Part shown: positions 45,601-54,354 of the stretch, one piece after another | Layout of the letters: every line of letters begins with the position of its first letter | Numbering within the stretch: position 1 is the stretch's first letter | Source: Snuella lapsa | GTDB taxonomy: Bacteria > Bacteroidota > Bacteroidia > Flavobacteriales > Flavobacteriaceae | Length of the DNA: 64,000 bases | Assembly: GCF_039539345.1 (NCBI RefSeq) | Contig: NZ_BAABCY010000066.1 | Location: 39,459 to 103,458, forward strand | Reading direction: 5' to 3' | Translations under genes and position numbers: made by a program | Notes under the pieces: generated by a model | The model's input: only the letters and a program-made list of their open reading frames with translations | What the model was told of the DNA's origin: nothing | The model's database searches: none

Positions 45601-46204
45601 CAATGCCCCCACACTAACCGTATCGACCCCCGGAACCTATACCGTGACATTGACCAAAACAGATGGTACTGGTTGTTTCAGATCAAGGGAGGTCTTTGTC
45701 AATGCCTCCGAACTGGCTACCATTACACAGGAGGATATTACCGTTGTGGACCTTTCGGACAACAATACCATTACCATCAACGAGAACAACCTGGGACTGG
45801 GCGATTACGAGTTTGCAATGGACGACGAGTTCGGGCCCTATCAGGACGAACCGTTCTTTGAGCGGGTAAAGGCTGGCATACATACCCTCTTCGTAAGGGA
45901 CAAAAAGGGATGCGGTACCGCTTCCATTGACATATCCGTTATAGGCTACCCCAAGTTTTTTACACCCAACAACGACGGGTACAATGATTACTGGCAAATC
46001 AAAGGGGTCAACGCACAGTTCCAGCCCAACAGCAGCATATACATCTTCGACCGTTATGGTAAACTGTTAAAGCAGATAGCCACGACCTCCAATGGGTGGG
46101 ACGGAACCTTCAACGGAGACCGCATGAGATCAGACGATTACTGGTTCAAGGTTATGCTTCAGGACGGAAGAACATTTATGGGACATTTTAGTTTGAAGCG
46201 GTAA
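42617..46204 (+). CDS. T9SS type B protein 3, 1195 aa, TTG start
   Basis: Signal peptide from TTG 42617 (MKDLDLNNHFKIVINLIIIFIFFTQNAHTQ); an in-frame TAA six bases upstream and no nearby ATG force this start. Residues about 35-240 look like a jelly-roll domain (VENFGSGTNRLGP...YLYYCDAKEDLN...YELSAWFAKTN...IYFMLRNNVSG...LAIDDIEVRPC). An Ig-like stretch, six CDxDxDG modules (43660-45480), a PKD-like region and the T9SS type B C-terminus follow. The codons after about 43.9 kb are visibly more GC-rich than the 5' part. The last 1,020 bp are shared with the next gene at about 96% identity. Confidence 0.92.
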   Translation: MKDLDLNNHFKIVINLIIIFIFFTQNAHTQTACSLGDPVFVENFGSGTNRLGPSLNQDPNANVHPNYRPASLYTYVGSGSVGHDQYGIMKDPKDAAPGGAGWNDSFPDHTGNPNGYLYYCDAKEDLNVFYAQKIDGLCDDIEYELSAWFAKTNAPDYFIDPNIKLIIGFTDINDQNIGSIVEADTGPIEGVGANRWHRKSLIFTVPTGTENIYFMLRNNVSGVAGNDLAIDDIEVRPCGPQIDLTDTFTNNIITNETYCIEDSNDTSISISANIPNTFVMQWQESTVSGVWTDMTGETGNTLNYTIPSTSAFYQLRLKFAHNANNLLNSKCHFFTEPISYYRTYANTAPVMQLCDDDNNGLMFFNLASQKSYINDSNEVTITYHTSQPLAESGNAPLTSPFESGSTTIFARVENNLNPSCYAISSFDLEVYETPVPMDASSILPIQECDNTSVGTDTDGLVVFDITQRETDILNGQDPNGFNISYYSDDTYNSPIPNPSSFENTVSGGQTIYVRVTNNQYGDCYAGTAVQIEVLELPVVNNPSTYSQCDDVSNDGQALFNLTLDSIKSEINPNHTTEGLQFTYYEDLNEAENNGTAITNPGAYLDAPGFVPEIVYIRVENPNNCYRVVPLTLEVNPYSGALALYNPNPIHQCDDGMDPRDGISTFDLSGFKDHIENVVFSTFNASAHLYETQSDAELEINEITDLTNHQNINSPNSQDIWVRVKSDLNNNCLGLEEFPGLLIVEALPYANPVSIDRQCDDDFDGAYPFDVSTLETTVLGGQSYNDVSITYFDNTGNPLKDFSGNDVTSPLPNTLLMDSQTITIRLTNNNTSDPDGACFHETSLEFIVDVQPVANPVTVSPVCDGDAGDIDDDGVYPFDTSSFTGIILGTQSTMEIYYRYIDQNGNTVTDSPTLPTPLMSGSQTITVEVRNPLNDTCSAATDIQLTVNPLPDFTIETPQIVCSSDPTFTIVLDPVEADPNEVFDYLWQYQDGSVLSNAPTLTVSTPGTYTVTLTKTDGTGCFRSREVFVNASELATITQEDITVVDLSDNNTITINENNLGLGDYEFAMDDEFGPYQDEPFFERVKAGIHTLFVRDKKGCGTASIDISVIGYPKFFTPNNDGYNDYWQIKGVNAQFQPNSSIYIFDRYGKLLKQIATTSNGWDGTFNGDRMRSDDYWFKVMLQDGRTFMGHFSLKR
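45182..46201 (+). repeat. 1-kb direct repeat, unit A
   Basis: Aligns to 50463-51482 at a constant offset of 5281 bp with no indels and roughly 40 mismatches by hand count (about 96% identity). It encodes the final module, PKD-like region and T9SS type B domain of protein 3. The repeat ends at the stop codon, which differs (TAA here, TGA in unit B). Confidence 0.93.
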
Positions 46205-46385
46205 CCATTTTTCAAGTAGTTACGAAAGAAAAAGATTTCAAAAAATTATAATGATATCTTTTTCATTTGCTTTTATCTAAAAACGTTAAACCTTTTGCTT
46301 CTATTTGAGTCTAAACAAGTTAAATACATTACTTTGGTTATTTAATCCCAAGTTTAAAAGATTAACGATTATTTTTAAGATATAA

Positions 46386-49300
46386 ATGCAAACACTTTGG
46401 CAATTAAGATACATAGCAATATTTTTCTTTTTAACAGCTACTGGTTTTTCCCAATTGAGTAAAACCCATTATATCCCCCCTATCACAGAATCAGGTGAAA
46501 ATTCTTCCACACCCGAAGATCATTATATATACATTTCCACACCTAGTACGGCCCCAGTTAGTTTTACCATAAAACCAGTAGGACTGAGCACAGCAAACCA
46601 TATAACAGGAACAGTTTCCAACACCAGTCCTTACACACACAATATTGGTAGCGGAAGAAACACACAACTATTTGTTAACGCATTTGAAACCAGTGCCGTA
46701 AAATCTAATAAAGGTTTCATTATAGAAGCACAGGACGCCGTTTACGTTTCCGTACGGATCAACGCTGGAGCCCAGGCAGGAGCGCTCGTTAGCAAAGGAC
46801 TTGCGGCCTTGGGCACCACATTTAGAGTTGGTAGTTATACCAATGAAAACCCACAAACCAATTACTTAAATTTTGTTTCGGTAATGGCTACCGAAGACAA
46901 TACCCAAGTAACATTTAGCAACCTTCCCACAGGACTGATAATAGAAAACTATTCGGGCGCAACACCTGTAAACGTCTCATTAAACAAAGGAGAAAGTTAC
47001 ATTATAGCAACAAATAGCTCCAATACAACAACCAACAGGGATGGGCTTATTGGATGCCTTGTTAGCTCAGATAAAAACGTTGTTGTTAATTGCGGATCTG
47101 CCAATGGCAGCTTTCATAATGGCAACGGGCGAGATTATGGTATCGATCAAATTGTTGACCTGTCCAAAGTTGGCAAGGAATATATTTTTGTGAGAGGTTC
47201 TGGCGATAACGGTTGGGAAAATATTCTGGTTGTTGCACATACAAATAACACGACGATTAGCATAAATGGCAGCGCTCCCGTAGCTACTATTAATGCTGGT
47301 GAATACCATTTGATCGAAGGTAACTATTACAACTCAAACGGCAACATGTATGTTGAAACCTCAGAAGATGTCTTTGTTTATCAAGGCATAGGAGCCTCTA
47401 ACAATGAAGCAAATCAAGGCATGTTCTTCGTCCCCCCTTTAAGTTGCGAAGCCCGTGGAAACCTAGACAATATAGCCAACATTACAAGCATAGGAAACAC
47501 AATATATACAGGAGGTATCACAATTGTTACCAAGGCAGGTGCCACCGTTACCATAAACAATTCGCCAATATCCAGTTTCTCCACTGTTGGCCCCAGTACC
47601 GTTACAGGTAAAAGCGATTATGTAACTTACAAAGTATCCAATCTAAGTGGCAATATATCCGTACAAAGTACCGACGAATTATATTGTGCCTACTTCAATC
47701 TTAATGGTGTAGCCACATCAGGCAGCTTCTATTCTGGCTTTCCTTCAGCTCCCGAAATCAATTTCAATATCACCCTAACACCACTGGGTATATGTATTCC
47801 TAATGTTACTTTAGAGGTTGCTAATATGGATAATTTTGACAGCATTGAATGGTATTTTGATGACGGAACGGGCTACGTGGCAACTGGAATAAGTACCTTA
47901 CAATATACCCCTAACGCTTCCGGAACTTACAAACTAGTTGGTGTTCTGGCATGTTCAGGTTTAACCTTAGAATCCATAGAAGTTCCTGTTAGTATTTGTC
48001 CTGATGATGTAGATAACGATGGTATTATTGACAATATTGACATCGATAATGACAACGATGGCATTTTAAACTGTACCGAATCCTATGGCAACCAAAATAT
48101 TGATCTCTCAAATTTAAATGGAGGCGCTTTATCTGTCGGTAATTATAGCTATACAGGTGCCATATCAACAACTGGAAATGTAGCAACAACCCCACTAATC
48201 GGAAGCTCCGATGGCACCTTCATGAGTGAAGTTCCCGGTAAAAATGGAGCCCTAGAAACCAGTGTTGCCTACAATCTGGCTTTCAGTGATAATATAAACC
48301 TGTTATTTGAATACGGAGCATCAACTCTCTTGGGTAGCGGATTACTAACGAATGATGAAGAATTTATAATTCGCGTTCCAAACACTAAAACAATAACGCT
48401 TCTAGATCCCGACGATCAATTGTTAGTCGACACGAATTTTGACGGTGTATACGAATCCGGTATTACTCAAATTTCGGCATTTGAAATTAGATTCAAGTTA
48501 AAAGGCAGTTCATTAGCTCTGGGAGCCGGTACCTTTAGTTTCTCTGCCAATGCAGTTGACAACCTTATTTATATACATAAAAACAATTCAGATACAAACA
48601 ACAATCAAGTAACATTCCGTATTTCTGCAACCTGCGTTGCAAAAGACAGTGATATGGATGGCATTGAAGATGCTCTGGATTTAGATAGTGACAACGATGG
48701 CATTCCTGATGTTATTGAAAATACCGGAACCATAATAAATCCGACCAATCTGGATACCAATCTGGATGGGCTAGACGATGCTTTTGATCCGCCCTACCCA
48801 CCCGTTGATAGTGACTCCGATGGCGTTCCGGATTTTTATGATCTGGATAGTGATAATGATGGCATTTACGATTTAATTGAAACCGGACAATTGGGGCTTT
48901 TATCCGATACTAATTTAGACGGTATTGTAGATAGCGGATTCCCTTTTGGTTTAAATGGTTGGGTTGATGCTGCCGAGACCAGTCCCGATAGTGGTATGAT
49001 TACCTACATCCTCGATGATTCTGATAACAATGGTATATTTAGCTATACAGATCTCGATAGTGACGGCGATGGTTGTAACGATGTTATCGAAGCCGGTTTT
49101 TCAGATGGAAATGATGACGGGCTACTAGGTGATTCTATGATAACTGTTGATGCGTTTGGATTAGTCAATAATGCTCCTGATGGTTATACACTTCCCAATC
49201 CCGATTATTTAACAGGAGCCCCTATAAGCATAACAGCACAACCTGAGAATACCGAAATCTGCGAATCCTTATCTGGTACCATTTTGGTAGTCTCCGATGC

Positions 49301-51485
49301 CGACACATTCCAATGGGAAATGAGCTCCGATAGCATAAACTGGATTACCCTAACTGACGATGCTATTTATAACGGTTCTCAAACTTCTGATTTGTCGATT
49401 AACGCAACGCCCCTATCTTACAACAACTACATCTACAGAGTAAAATTAGACAAAGACGGTAATAGTTGCGGTATCTATTCAAACACCGTTACACTGACTG
49501 TACATCCACTTCCTGTTATCAATACACCAGTGGTATTAATCCAATGCGATGACGATACCGATGGTATCAGCCTTTTTAACCTAACCGAAGCCAATAATGA
49601 AATATCTGCAAATGCTAGCAACGAAACGTTCAGTTATTACCTAACACAAAGTGCTGCACTTTCTGGTGACCTTAACAGTCCAGATTATATCACCACTCCA
49701 ACGGCCTACGAAAATACTAGTTCGCCTTATGCTCAGACAATTTGGGCAAGAGTAGTATCACAATACGGTTGCCCCATGGTTGCTGAGATACAACTAAACG
49801 TAGCTGTTAGTCAAATCCCTAATGGCGCTATTAATGAAACCCTTATCAAATGCGACGATTTTCTGGACATAGATGGTAATAACACGGCCAATAACGATGA
49901 CCGCGATGGGATTGCCTCTTTTGATTTTAGCTATGTAAAAACCATGGTAGAAAGCTTTTTTCTTCCCCAAACACCCGATATTAACTTTTACAGAAACGAA
50001 ACGGATGCCTTAACAGAGATGAATCCGATAATAGATATTTCCAACTACAGAAACATAGGTTACCCTAATACGCAGCAAATATACATTCGAGTTGACAGCC
50101 AAATTGATAACGATTGCCAGGCATTTGGTCCCTATATAACCCTTGTTGTAGAAGCCTTGCCAGTAGCTAATCCCCTTACCATAGACAGGCAATGTGACTA
50201 CGACACCACAGACGCAGACGAAACATTTCCTTTTGACACCTCTTTAATAGAAAGCCAACTGTTAGGCACTCAGGATCCGGCCAATGTTACCGTTACATAT
50301 ACAGATCAGGGAGGCAATGCCTTACCAAGTCCACTGCCAAACCCCTTTTTAACTACCAGTCAATCCGTTACTGCCAGATTAACTAATAACACCAATAATG
50401 CATGCTTCGATGAAACTATTTTAGAATTTATTGTTGACACACAACCTGTTATTGCCGACCCTGTAACAGTTTCTCCTGTCTGTGACGGCGATGCTGGAGA
50501 TATAGATGATGACGGTGTGTACCCTTTTGATACCTCAAGCTTTGCAGGTATTATTTTGGGTACACAATCTACTATGGAGATCTATTACGGCTATATAGAC
50601 CAAAACGGAAATGCCGTCACCGATAGCCCTACCCTGCCCAACCCATTAATGTCGGGGTCACAGACCATTACGGTAGAGGTCAGAAACCCACTGAACAACA
50701 CCTGTTCGGCAGCTACAGATATACAACTGACGGTCAACCCGCTGCCCGATTTCACCATTGAAACCCCACAGATCGTATGCTCTTCCGATCCCACCTTTAC
50801 CATCGTGTTGGACCCCGTTGAAGCAGACCCCAACGAAGTTTTCGACTACCTGTGGCAATACCAGGACGGCAGCGTCCTGTCCAATGCCCCCACACTAACC
50901 GTATCAACCCCTGGGATCTATACCGTGACTTTGACCAAAACGGATGGCACTGGTTGTTCCAGGTCCAGAGAGGTCTTTGTCAATGCCTCCGAACTGGCTA
51001 CCATTACACAGGAGGATATTACCGTTGTGGACCTTTCGGACAACAATACCGTTACCATCAACGAGAACAACCTGGGACTGGGCGATTACGAGTTTGCAAT
51101 GGACGACGAGTTCGGGCCCTATCAGGACGAACCGTTCTTTGAGAGGGTAAAGGCTGGCATACATACCCTCTTCGTAAGGGACAAAAAGGGATGCGGTACC
51201 GCTTCCATTGACATATCCGTTATAGGCTACCCCAAGTTTTTTACGCCCAACGGCGACGGGTACAATGACCACTGGCAAATCAAAGGGATCAACGCACAGT
51301 TCCAGCCCAACAGCAGCATATACATCTTCGACCGTTATGGCAAGCTGTTAAAACAGCTCGCCACCACCTCCAGTGGATGGGACGGAACCTTCAACGGAGA
51401 GCGCATGAGATCCGACGATTACTGGTTCAAGGTTATGCTTCAGGACGGAAGAACATTTATGGGACATTTTAGTTTGAAACGCTGA
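46386..51485 (+). CDS. T9SS type B protein 4: IgGFc-binding-like N-terminus, 1699 aa
   Basis: Signal peptide (MQTLWQLRYIAIFFFLTATGFS). Residues about 25-460 resemble the IgGFc-binding protein N-terminal domain (HYIPPITESGENSSTPEDHYIYISTPS...EAQDAVYVSVRIN...VFVYQGIGASNN...GMFFVPPLSC). TSP3-like acidic calcium repeats follow (DVDNDGIIDNIDIDNDNDGILNC, DSDMDGIEDALDLDSDNDGIPD, DSDSDGVPDFYDLDSDNDGIYD), then four CDxDxDG modules (49530-50760) and the T9SS type B end. Its 3' 1,020 bp are nearly identical to protein 3, while the DNA before that boundary is lower in GC. It is probably an extracellular adhesin; the ligand is unknown. Confidence 0.92.
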   Translation: MQTLWQLRYIAIFFFLTATGFSQLSKTHYIPPITESGENSSTPEDHYIYISTPSTAPVSFTIKPVGLSTANHITGTVSNTSPYTHNIGSGRNTQLFVNAFETSAVKSNKGFIIEAQDAVYVSVRINAGAQAGALVSKGLAALGTTFRVGSYTNENPQTNYLNFVSVMATEDNTQVTFSNLPTGLIIENYSGATPVNVSLNKGESYIIATNSSNTTTNRDGLIGCLVSSDKNVVVNCGSANGSFHNGNGRDYGIDQIVDLSKVGKEYIFVRGSGDNGWENILVVAHTNNTTISINGSAPVATINAGEYHLIEGNYYNSNGNMYVETSEDVFVYQGIGASNNEANQGMFFVPPLSCEARGNLDNIANITSIGNTIYTGGITIVTKAGATVTINNSPISSFSTVGPSTVTGKSDYVTYKVSNLSGNISVQSTDELYCAYFNLNGVATSGSFYSGFPSAPEINFNITLTPLGICIPNVTLEVANMDNFDSIEWYFDDGTGYVATGISTLQYTPNASGTYKLVGVLACSGLTLESIEVPVSICPDDVDNDGIIDNIDIDNDNDGILNCTESYGNQNIDLSNLNGGALSVGNYSYTGAISTTGNVATTPLIGSSDGTFMSEVPGKNGALETSVAYNLAFSDNINLLFEYGASTLLGSGLLTNDEEFIIRVPNTKTITLLDPDDQLLVDTNFDGVYESGITQISAFEIRFKLKGSSLALGAGTFSFSANAVDNLIYIHKNNSDTNNNQVTFRISATCVAKDSDMDGIEDALDLDSDNDGIPDVIENTGTIINPTNLDTNLDGLDDAFDPPYPPVDSDSDGVPDFYDLDSDNDGIYDLIETGQLGLLSDTNLDGIVDSGFPFGLNGWVDAAETSPDSGMITYILDDSDNNGIFSYTDLDSDGDGCNDVIEAGFSDGNDDGLLGDSMITVDAFGLVNNAPDGYTLPNPDYLTGAPISITAQPENTEICESLSGTILVVSDADTFQWEMSSDSINWITLTDDAIYNGSQTSDLSINATPLSYNNYIYRVKLDKDGNSCGIYSNTVTLTVHPLPVINTPVVLIQCDDDTDGISLFNLTEANNEISANASNETFSYYLTQSAALSGDLNSPDYITTPTAYENTSSPYAQTIWARVVSQYGCPMVAEIQLNVAVSQIPNGAINETLIKCDDFLDIDGNNTANNDDRDGIASFDFSYVKTMVESFFLPQTPDINFYRNETDALTEMNPIIDISNYRNIGYPNTQQIYIRVDSQIDNDCQAFGPYITLVVEALPVANPLTIDRQCDYDTTDADETFPFDTSLIESQLLGTQDPANVTVTYTDQGGNALPSPLPNPFLTTSQSVTARLTNNTNNACFDETILEFIVDTQPVIADPVTVSPVCDGDAGDIDDDGVYPFDTSSFAGIILGTQSTMEIYYGYIDQNGNAVTDSPTLPNPLMSGSQTITVEVRNPLNNTCSAATDIQLTVNPLPDFTIETPQIVCSSDPTFTIVLDPVEADPNEVFDYLWQYQDGSVLSNAPTLTVSTPGIYTVTLTKTDGTGCSRSREVFVNASELATITQEDITVVDLSDNNTVTINENNLGLGDYEFAMDDEFGPYQDEPFFERVKAGIHTLFVRDKKGCGTASIDISVIGYPKFFTPNGDGYNDHWQIKGINAQFQPNSSIYIFDRYGKLLKQLATTSSGWDGTFNGERMRSDDYWFKVMLQDGRTFMGHFSLKR
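50463..51482 (+). repeat. 1-kb direct repeat, unit B
   Basis: Partner of 45182-46201 (see there). The GC-rich composition starts sharply at this boundary, whereas in unit A it continues upstream. This suggests copying from gene 3 into gene 4. Confidence 0.93.
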
Positions 51486-51506
51486 CATATATTTTATGTA
51501 ATTTTG
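51473..51506 (+). promoter_or_regulatory. uvrB promoter, near-leaderless
   Basis: TTTG (51473-51476), 22-nt spacer and TAATTTTG (51499-51506) lie at the end of the preceding gene. The uvrB ATG begins 4 nt after the box, so the transcript may start at or within a few bases of the ATG. Confidence 0.6.
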
Positions 51507-51510
51507 CAAC

Positions 51511-53514
51511 ATGCGTTTTAAAATTGAATCAGAATTTGATCCTACTGGAGATCAACCCCAAGCTATCGATCAATTGGTCGATGGCATTAATATTGGTGAG
51601 AAATACCAAACACTACTTGGTGTAACCGGATCAGGCAAAACATTTTCAGTTGCTAACGTCATTCAAGAAGTGCAACGCCCTACGTTGGTATTAGCACATA
51701 ATAAGACTTTGGCTGCTCAATTATATTCAGAGTTTAAACAGTTTTTCCCTAACAATGCTGTTGAGTATTTTGTTTCCTATTATGATTATTACCAACCAGA
51801 AGCCTACATTCCCGTTTCGGGTGTTTACATAGAGAAGGATCTATCTATTAACGAAGAAATAGAAAAAATGCGCTTAAGCACTACCTCTTCACTACTATCC
51901 GGGCGCAGGGACGTATTGGTAGTTGCTTCCGTTTCCTGTTTGTATGGTATCGGAAATCCTGTTGAGTTTCAGAAAAGTGTCATCACATTAAAACGTGATC
52001 AGGTAATTTCAAGAACTAAATTATTGCACCAATTGGTACAAAGTCTTTATTCACGTACCGAAGGCGAGTTCAACCGGGGGAATTTCAGAATTAAAGGAGA
52101 CACCGTTGATATTTTTCCTAGTTATGCTGATGACGCCTTTAGAATCCATTTCTTTGGGGACGAAATTGAAGATATTGAAGCCTTTAATATACAAACCAAT
52201 CAAATTGTGGAGAAATATGACCGCTTGAATATCTATCCAGCAAATATGTTTGTAACCTCTCCCGAAGTACTACAAAATGCTATTAAGGATATTCAGGACG
52301 ATCTGGTAAAACAATATGATTATTTTAAGGAAATTGGTAAACATCTTGAAGCAAAACGCCTAAAAGAACGCACCGAATTCGATTTAGAAATGATTCGGGA
52401 ATTGGGTTATTGCTCTGGCATTGAAAATTATTCTAGATATCTGGATGGCAGACAACCTGGTTCACGCCCCTTTTGCCTTCTGGATTATTTCCCAGACGAC
52501 TACCTAATGGTAGTAGATGAAAGTCACGTGACCATTTCGCAAGTACACGCCATGTATGGGGGCGACAGGAGCCGTAAAGAGAATTTGGTTGAATACGGCT
52601 TTAGGTTACCCGCAGCAATGGATAACCGTCCTTTAAAATTTGAAGAATTTGAAGCACTTCAAAACCAAGTTATCTATGTTAGCGCAACACCAGCAGATTA
52701 CGAATTGCAAAAAACAGATGGTGTATACGTTGAACAGGTAATTAGGCCAACGGGACTATTAGATCCAGAAATAGAGGTGCGACCAAGTCTAAACCAAATA
52801 GACGACCTGATAGAAGAAATCCAATTACGTGTTGAAAAAGATGAGCGCACTCTGGTAACTACACTTACCAAACGTATGGCAGAAGAACTGACAAAGTATC
52901 TTGATCGCATTCAAATACGGTGTCGCTATATTCATAGTGACGTTGACACATTAGAGCGTGTAGAAATCATGCAGGACTTACGCAAGGGGCTGTTTGACGT
53001 ATTGGTTGGTGTAAACTTATTACGCGAAGGCTTGGATCTACCCGAAGTATCTTTAGTGGCCATTTTGGATGCCGACAAAGAAGGCTTTTTACGATCTGCG
53101 CGCTCCCTGACGCAAACAGTTGGGCGTGCTGCCAGAAACCTAAACGGAAAAGCCATTATGTATGCCGATACCATAACCAAGAGCATGCAAAAAACCATAG
53201 ATGAAACCGAGTACAGACGTAAGAAGCAAATTGATTACAATACAAAAAATAATATCGTTCCTAAAGCTCTAAACAAAAGCTTGGATAATGCACTGGCAAA
53301 AAACTCTGTAAGTACATACAGTTATGAATTAGAGGCCTTAAAGGCGGCAGAACCCGAAAATGATTATTTAAGCAAACCTGAATTGGAAAAGAAAATTAAA
53401 GAAAAACGCAAACTTATGGAAGCTGCTGCTAAAGCATTAGATTTCATGGTTGCAGCTAAACTAAGGGACGAAATTAAAAATTACCAAACAAAACTAGAAA
53501 AGCTAAAAGTTTAA
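51511..53514 (+). CDS. uvrB: Excinuclease ABC subunit B
   Basis: 667-residue helicase-like subunit of nucleotide excision repair that loads at damage with UvrA and positions UvrC. Motifs: Walker A GVTGSGKTFSVANVI (about 38-52), beta-hairpin region YYDYYQPEAYIP, Walker B VDESHVT, RQPGSRPFCLLDYF, LLREGLDLPEVSLVAILDADKEGFLRS, and a C-terminal UVR domain (LEKKIKEKRKLMEAAAKALDFMVAAKLRDEI). The start agrees with homologues (MRFKIESEFDPTGDQPQAI). It is transcribed alone and ends in a perfect terminator palindrome. Confidence 0.97.
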   Translation: MRFKIESEFDPTGDQPQAIDQLVDGINIGEKYQTLLGVTGSGKTFSVANVIQEVQRPTLVLAHNKTLAAQLYSEFKQFFPNNAVEYFVSYYDYYQPEAYIPVSGVYIEKDLSINEEIEKMRLSTTSSLLSGRRDVLVVASVSCLYGIGNPVEFQKSVITLKRDQVISRTKLLHQLVQSLYSRTEGEFNRGNFRIKGDTVDIFPSYADDAFRIHFFGDEIEDIEAFNIQTNQIVEKYDRLNIYPANMFVTSPEVLQNAIKDIQDDLVKQYDYFKEIGKHLEAKRLKERTEFDLEMIRELGYCSGIENYSRYLDGRQPGSRPFCLLDYFPDDYLMVVDESHVTISQVHAMYGGDRSRKENLVEYGFRLPAAMDNRPLKFEEFEALQNQVIYVSATPADYELQKTDGVYVEQVIRPTGLLDPEIEVRPSLNQIDDLIEEIQLRVEKDERTLVTTLTKRMAEELTKYLDRIQIRCRYIHSDVDTLERVEIMQDLRKGLFDVLVGVNLLREGLDLPEVSLVAILDADKEGFLRSARSLTQTVGRAARNLNGKAIMYADTITKSMQKTIDETEYRRKKQIDYNTKNNIVPKALNKSLDNALAKNSVSTYSYELEALKAAEPENDYLSKPELEKKIKEKRKLMEAAAKALDFMVAAKLRDEIKNYQTKLEKLKV

Positions 53515-53528
53515 ACTTTTAGCTTTTC
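53497..53528 (+). terminator. uvrB terminator, 32-bp perfect palindrome over the stop codon
   Basis: The sequence from 53497 to 53528 equals its own reverse complement (arms GAAAAGCTAAAAGTTT and AAACTTTTAGCTTTTC), followed by TTTTTCTT. The stop TAA at 53512-53514 sits at the symmetry centre. Confidence 0.88.
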
Positions 53529-53580
53529 TTTTTCTTAAGGGCAATAACACATTATAATTAAACTTAGCAGAATTTATTTA

Positions 53581-53982
53581 TTAATTATACTGTGTTTTAA
53601 AAATATCTATTAGTACATCTGGTGGTACAATTTTATTTGGAAAACTTTCCATTAAATATAACACCTTAGTAATAGACTCATGACTTAATCCCATACGTAA
53701 ACCAAAGTTATATAACTTTATAACCCCAGAAGAACCACTTTCGCTATCAATATTCATCAATAATACCAATCGATGAAATTGGACAATACGCTCGCTATGC
53801 GATTTTAAATGTGTATAGGTTACGGGGTGTTCTATCAAATAGTCAAAATCAGAACGACTGATTTCCAACTGTTTTGCCACTCCCAGCAAAAAATTGTATT
53901 CAACATTATTTATATCTTTATCATACTTAGCAAATGCTATCATTTCTGATAGAAGACTTAATTTTTCTACCCTATTAATCAT
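53581..53982 (-). CDS. Hypothetical TerB-like alpha-helical protein
   Basis: 133 residues, all alpha-helical in appearance, soluble. LSLLSEMIAFAKYDKDINNVEYNFLLGVAKQLEISRSDFDYLIEH has the helix and acidic-residue pattern of the TerB fold (metal- or tellurite-related), here without other ter genes. From memory, similar flavobacterial proteins next to uvrB carry the transferred label excinuclease subunit, which the sequence does not support. It is convergent with uvrB. Function is unknown. Confidence 0.8.
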   Translation of the reverse strand: MINRVEKLSLLSEMIAFAKYDKDINNVEYNFLLGVAKQLEISRSDFDYLIEHPVTYTHLKSHSERIVQFHRLVLLMNIDSESGSSGVIKLYNFGLRMGLSHESITKVLYLMESFPNKIVPPDVLIDIFKTQYN

Positions 53983-54354
53983 CGTTAGGAAGGATTAATT
54001 AATTATACTATAAAGATACGCATAACCGTACTTTATTAATCGTATATATATTGTCTCTTATCGAAAACCACCTCGTATTTTATCGTAGATTTTATTGACT
54101 TCATCTCATAAAGAAAAAAAAACAATCGATGTTTTGACAAAAAAAGACATAATAGAACCAAGTGGTTTTCGATCAAAATTAAGAATAAACCATTAATTAT
54201 CAGCTATTTAAAAACAGCAAAACAATTAACAAATAATGATAACTTGAGAATTTAATTTGGTACATTTTACAAAAATCGCAAAAACGCTAGCTAAAGCGTA
54301 TTTTATTAATTATTTATGCAAAAAAATAAATATATTGTTTCCAAAACCAAACTT
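53983..54354. other. Intergenic region with a 12-bp inverted repeat pair
   Basis: About 370 bp before the preferred DUF1456 start. ATCGAAAACCAC (54060-54071) and GTGGTTTTCGAT (54162-54173) are perfect inverted repeats 90 bp apart. A short hairpin ACGCT/AGCGT lies at 54284-54299. No TAnnTTTG box was found ahead of the DUF1456 gene. Confidence 0.6.

Noticed and set aside
45310..46000. Antisense and alternate-frame ORFs in the GC-rich end of T9SS gene 3, repeated at 50590-51280
   Set aside because: They are shadows that recur in both copies only because the coding DNA is duplicated; they have no domains or start signals.
53581..53982. Excinuclease subunit B
   Set aside because: Only proximity to uvrB supports that label; the 133-aa protein has no UvrB motif.
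54316..54354. N-terminal extension of the DUF1456 protein
   Set aside because: The family starts at MTNNDIL; the extra 13 residues have no match.
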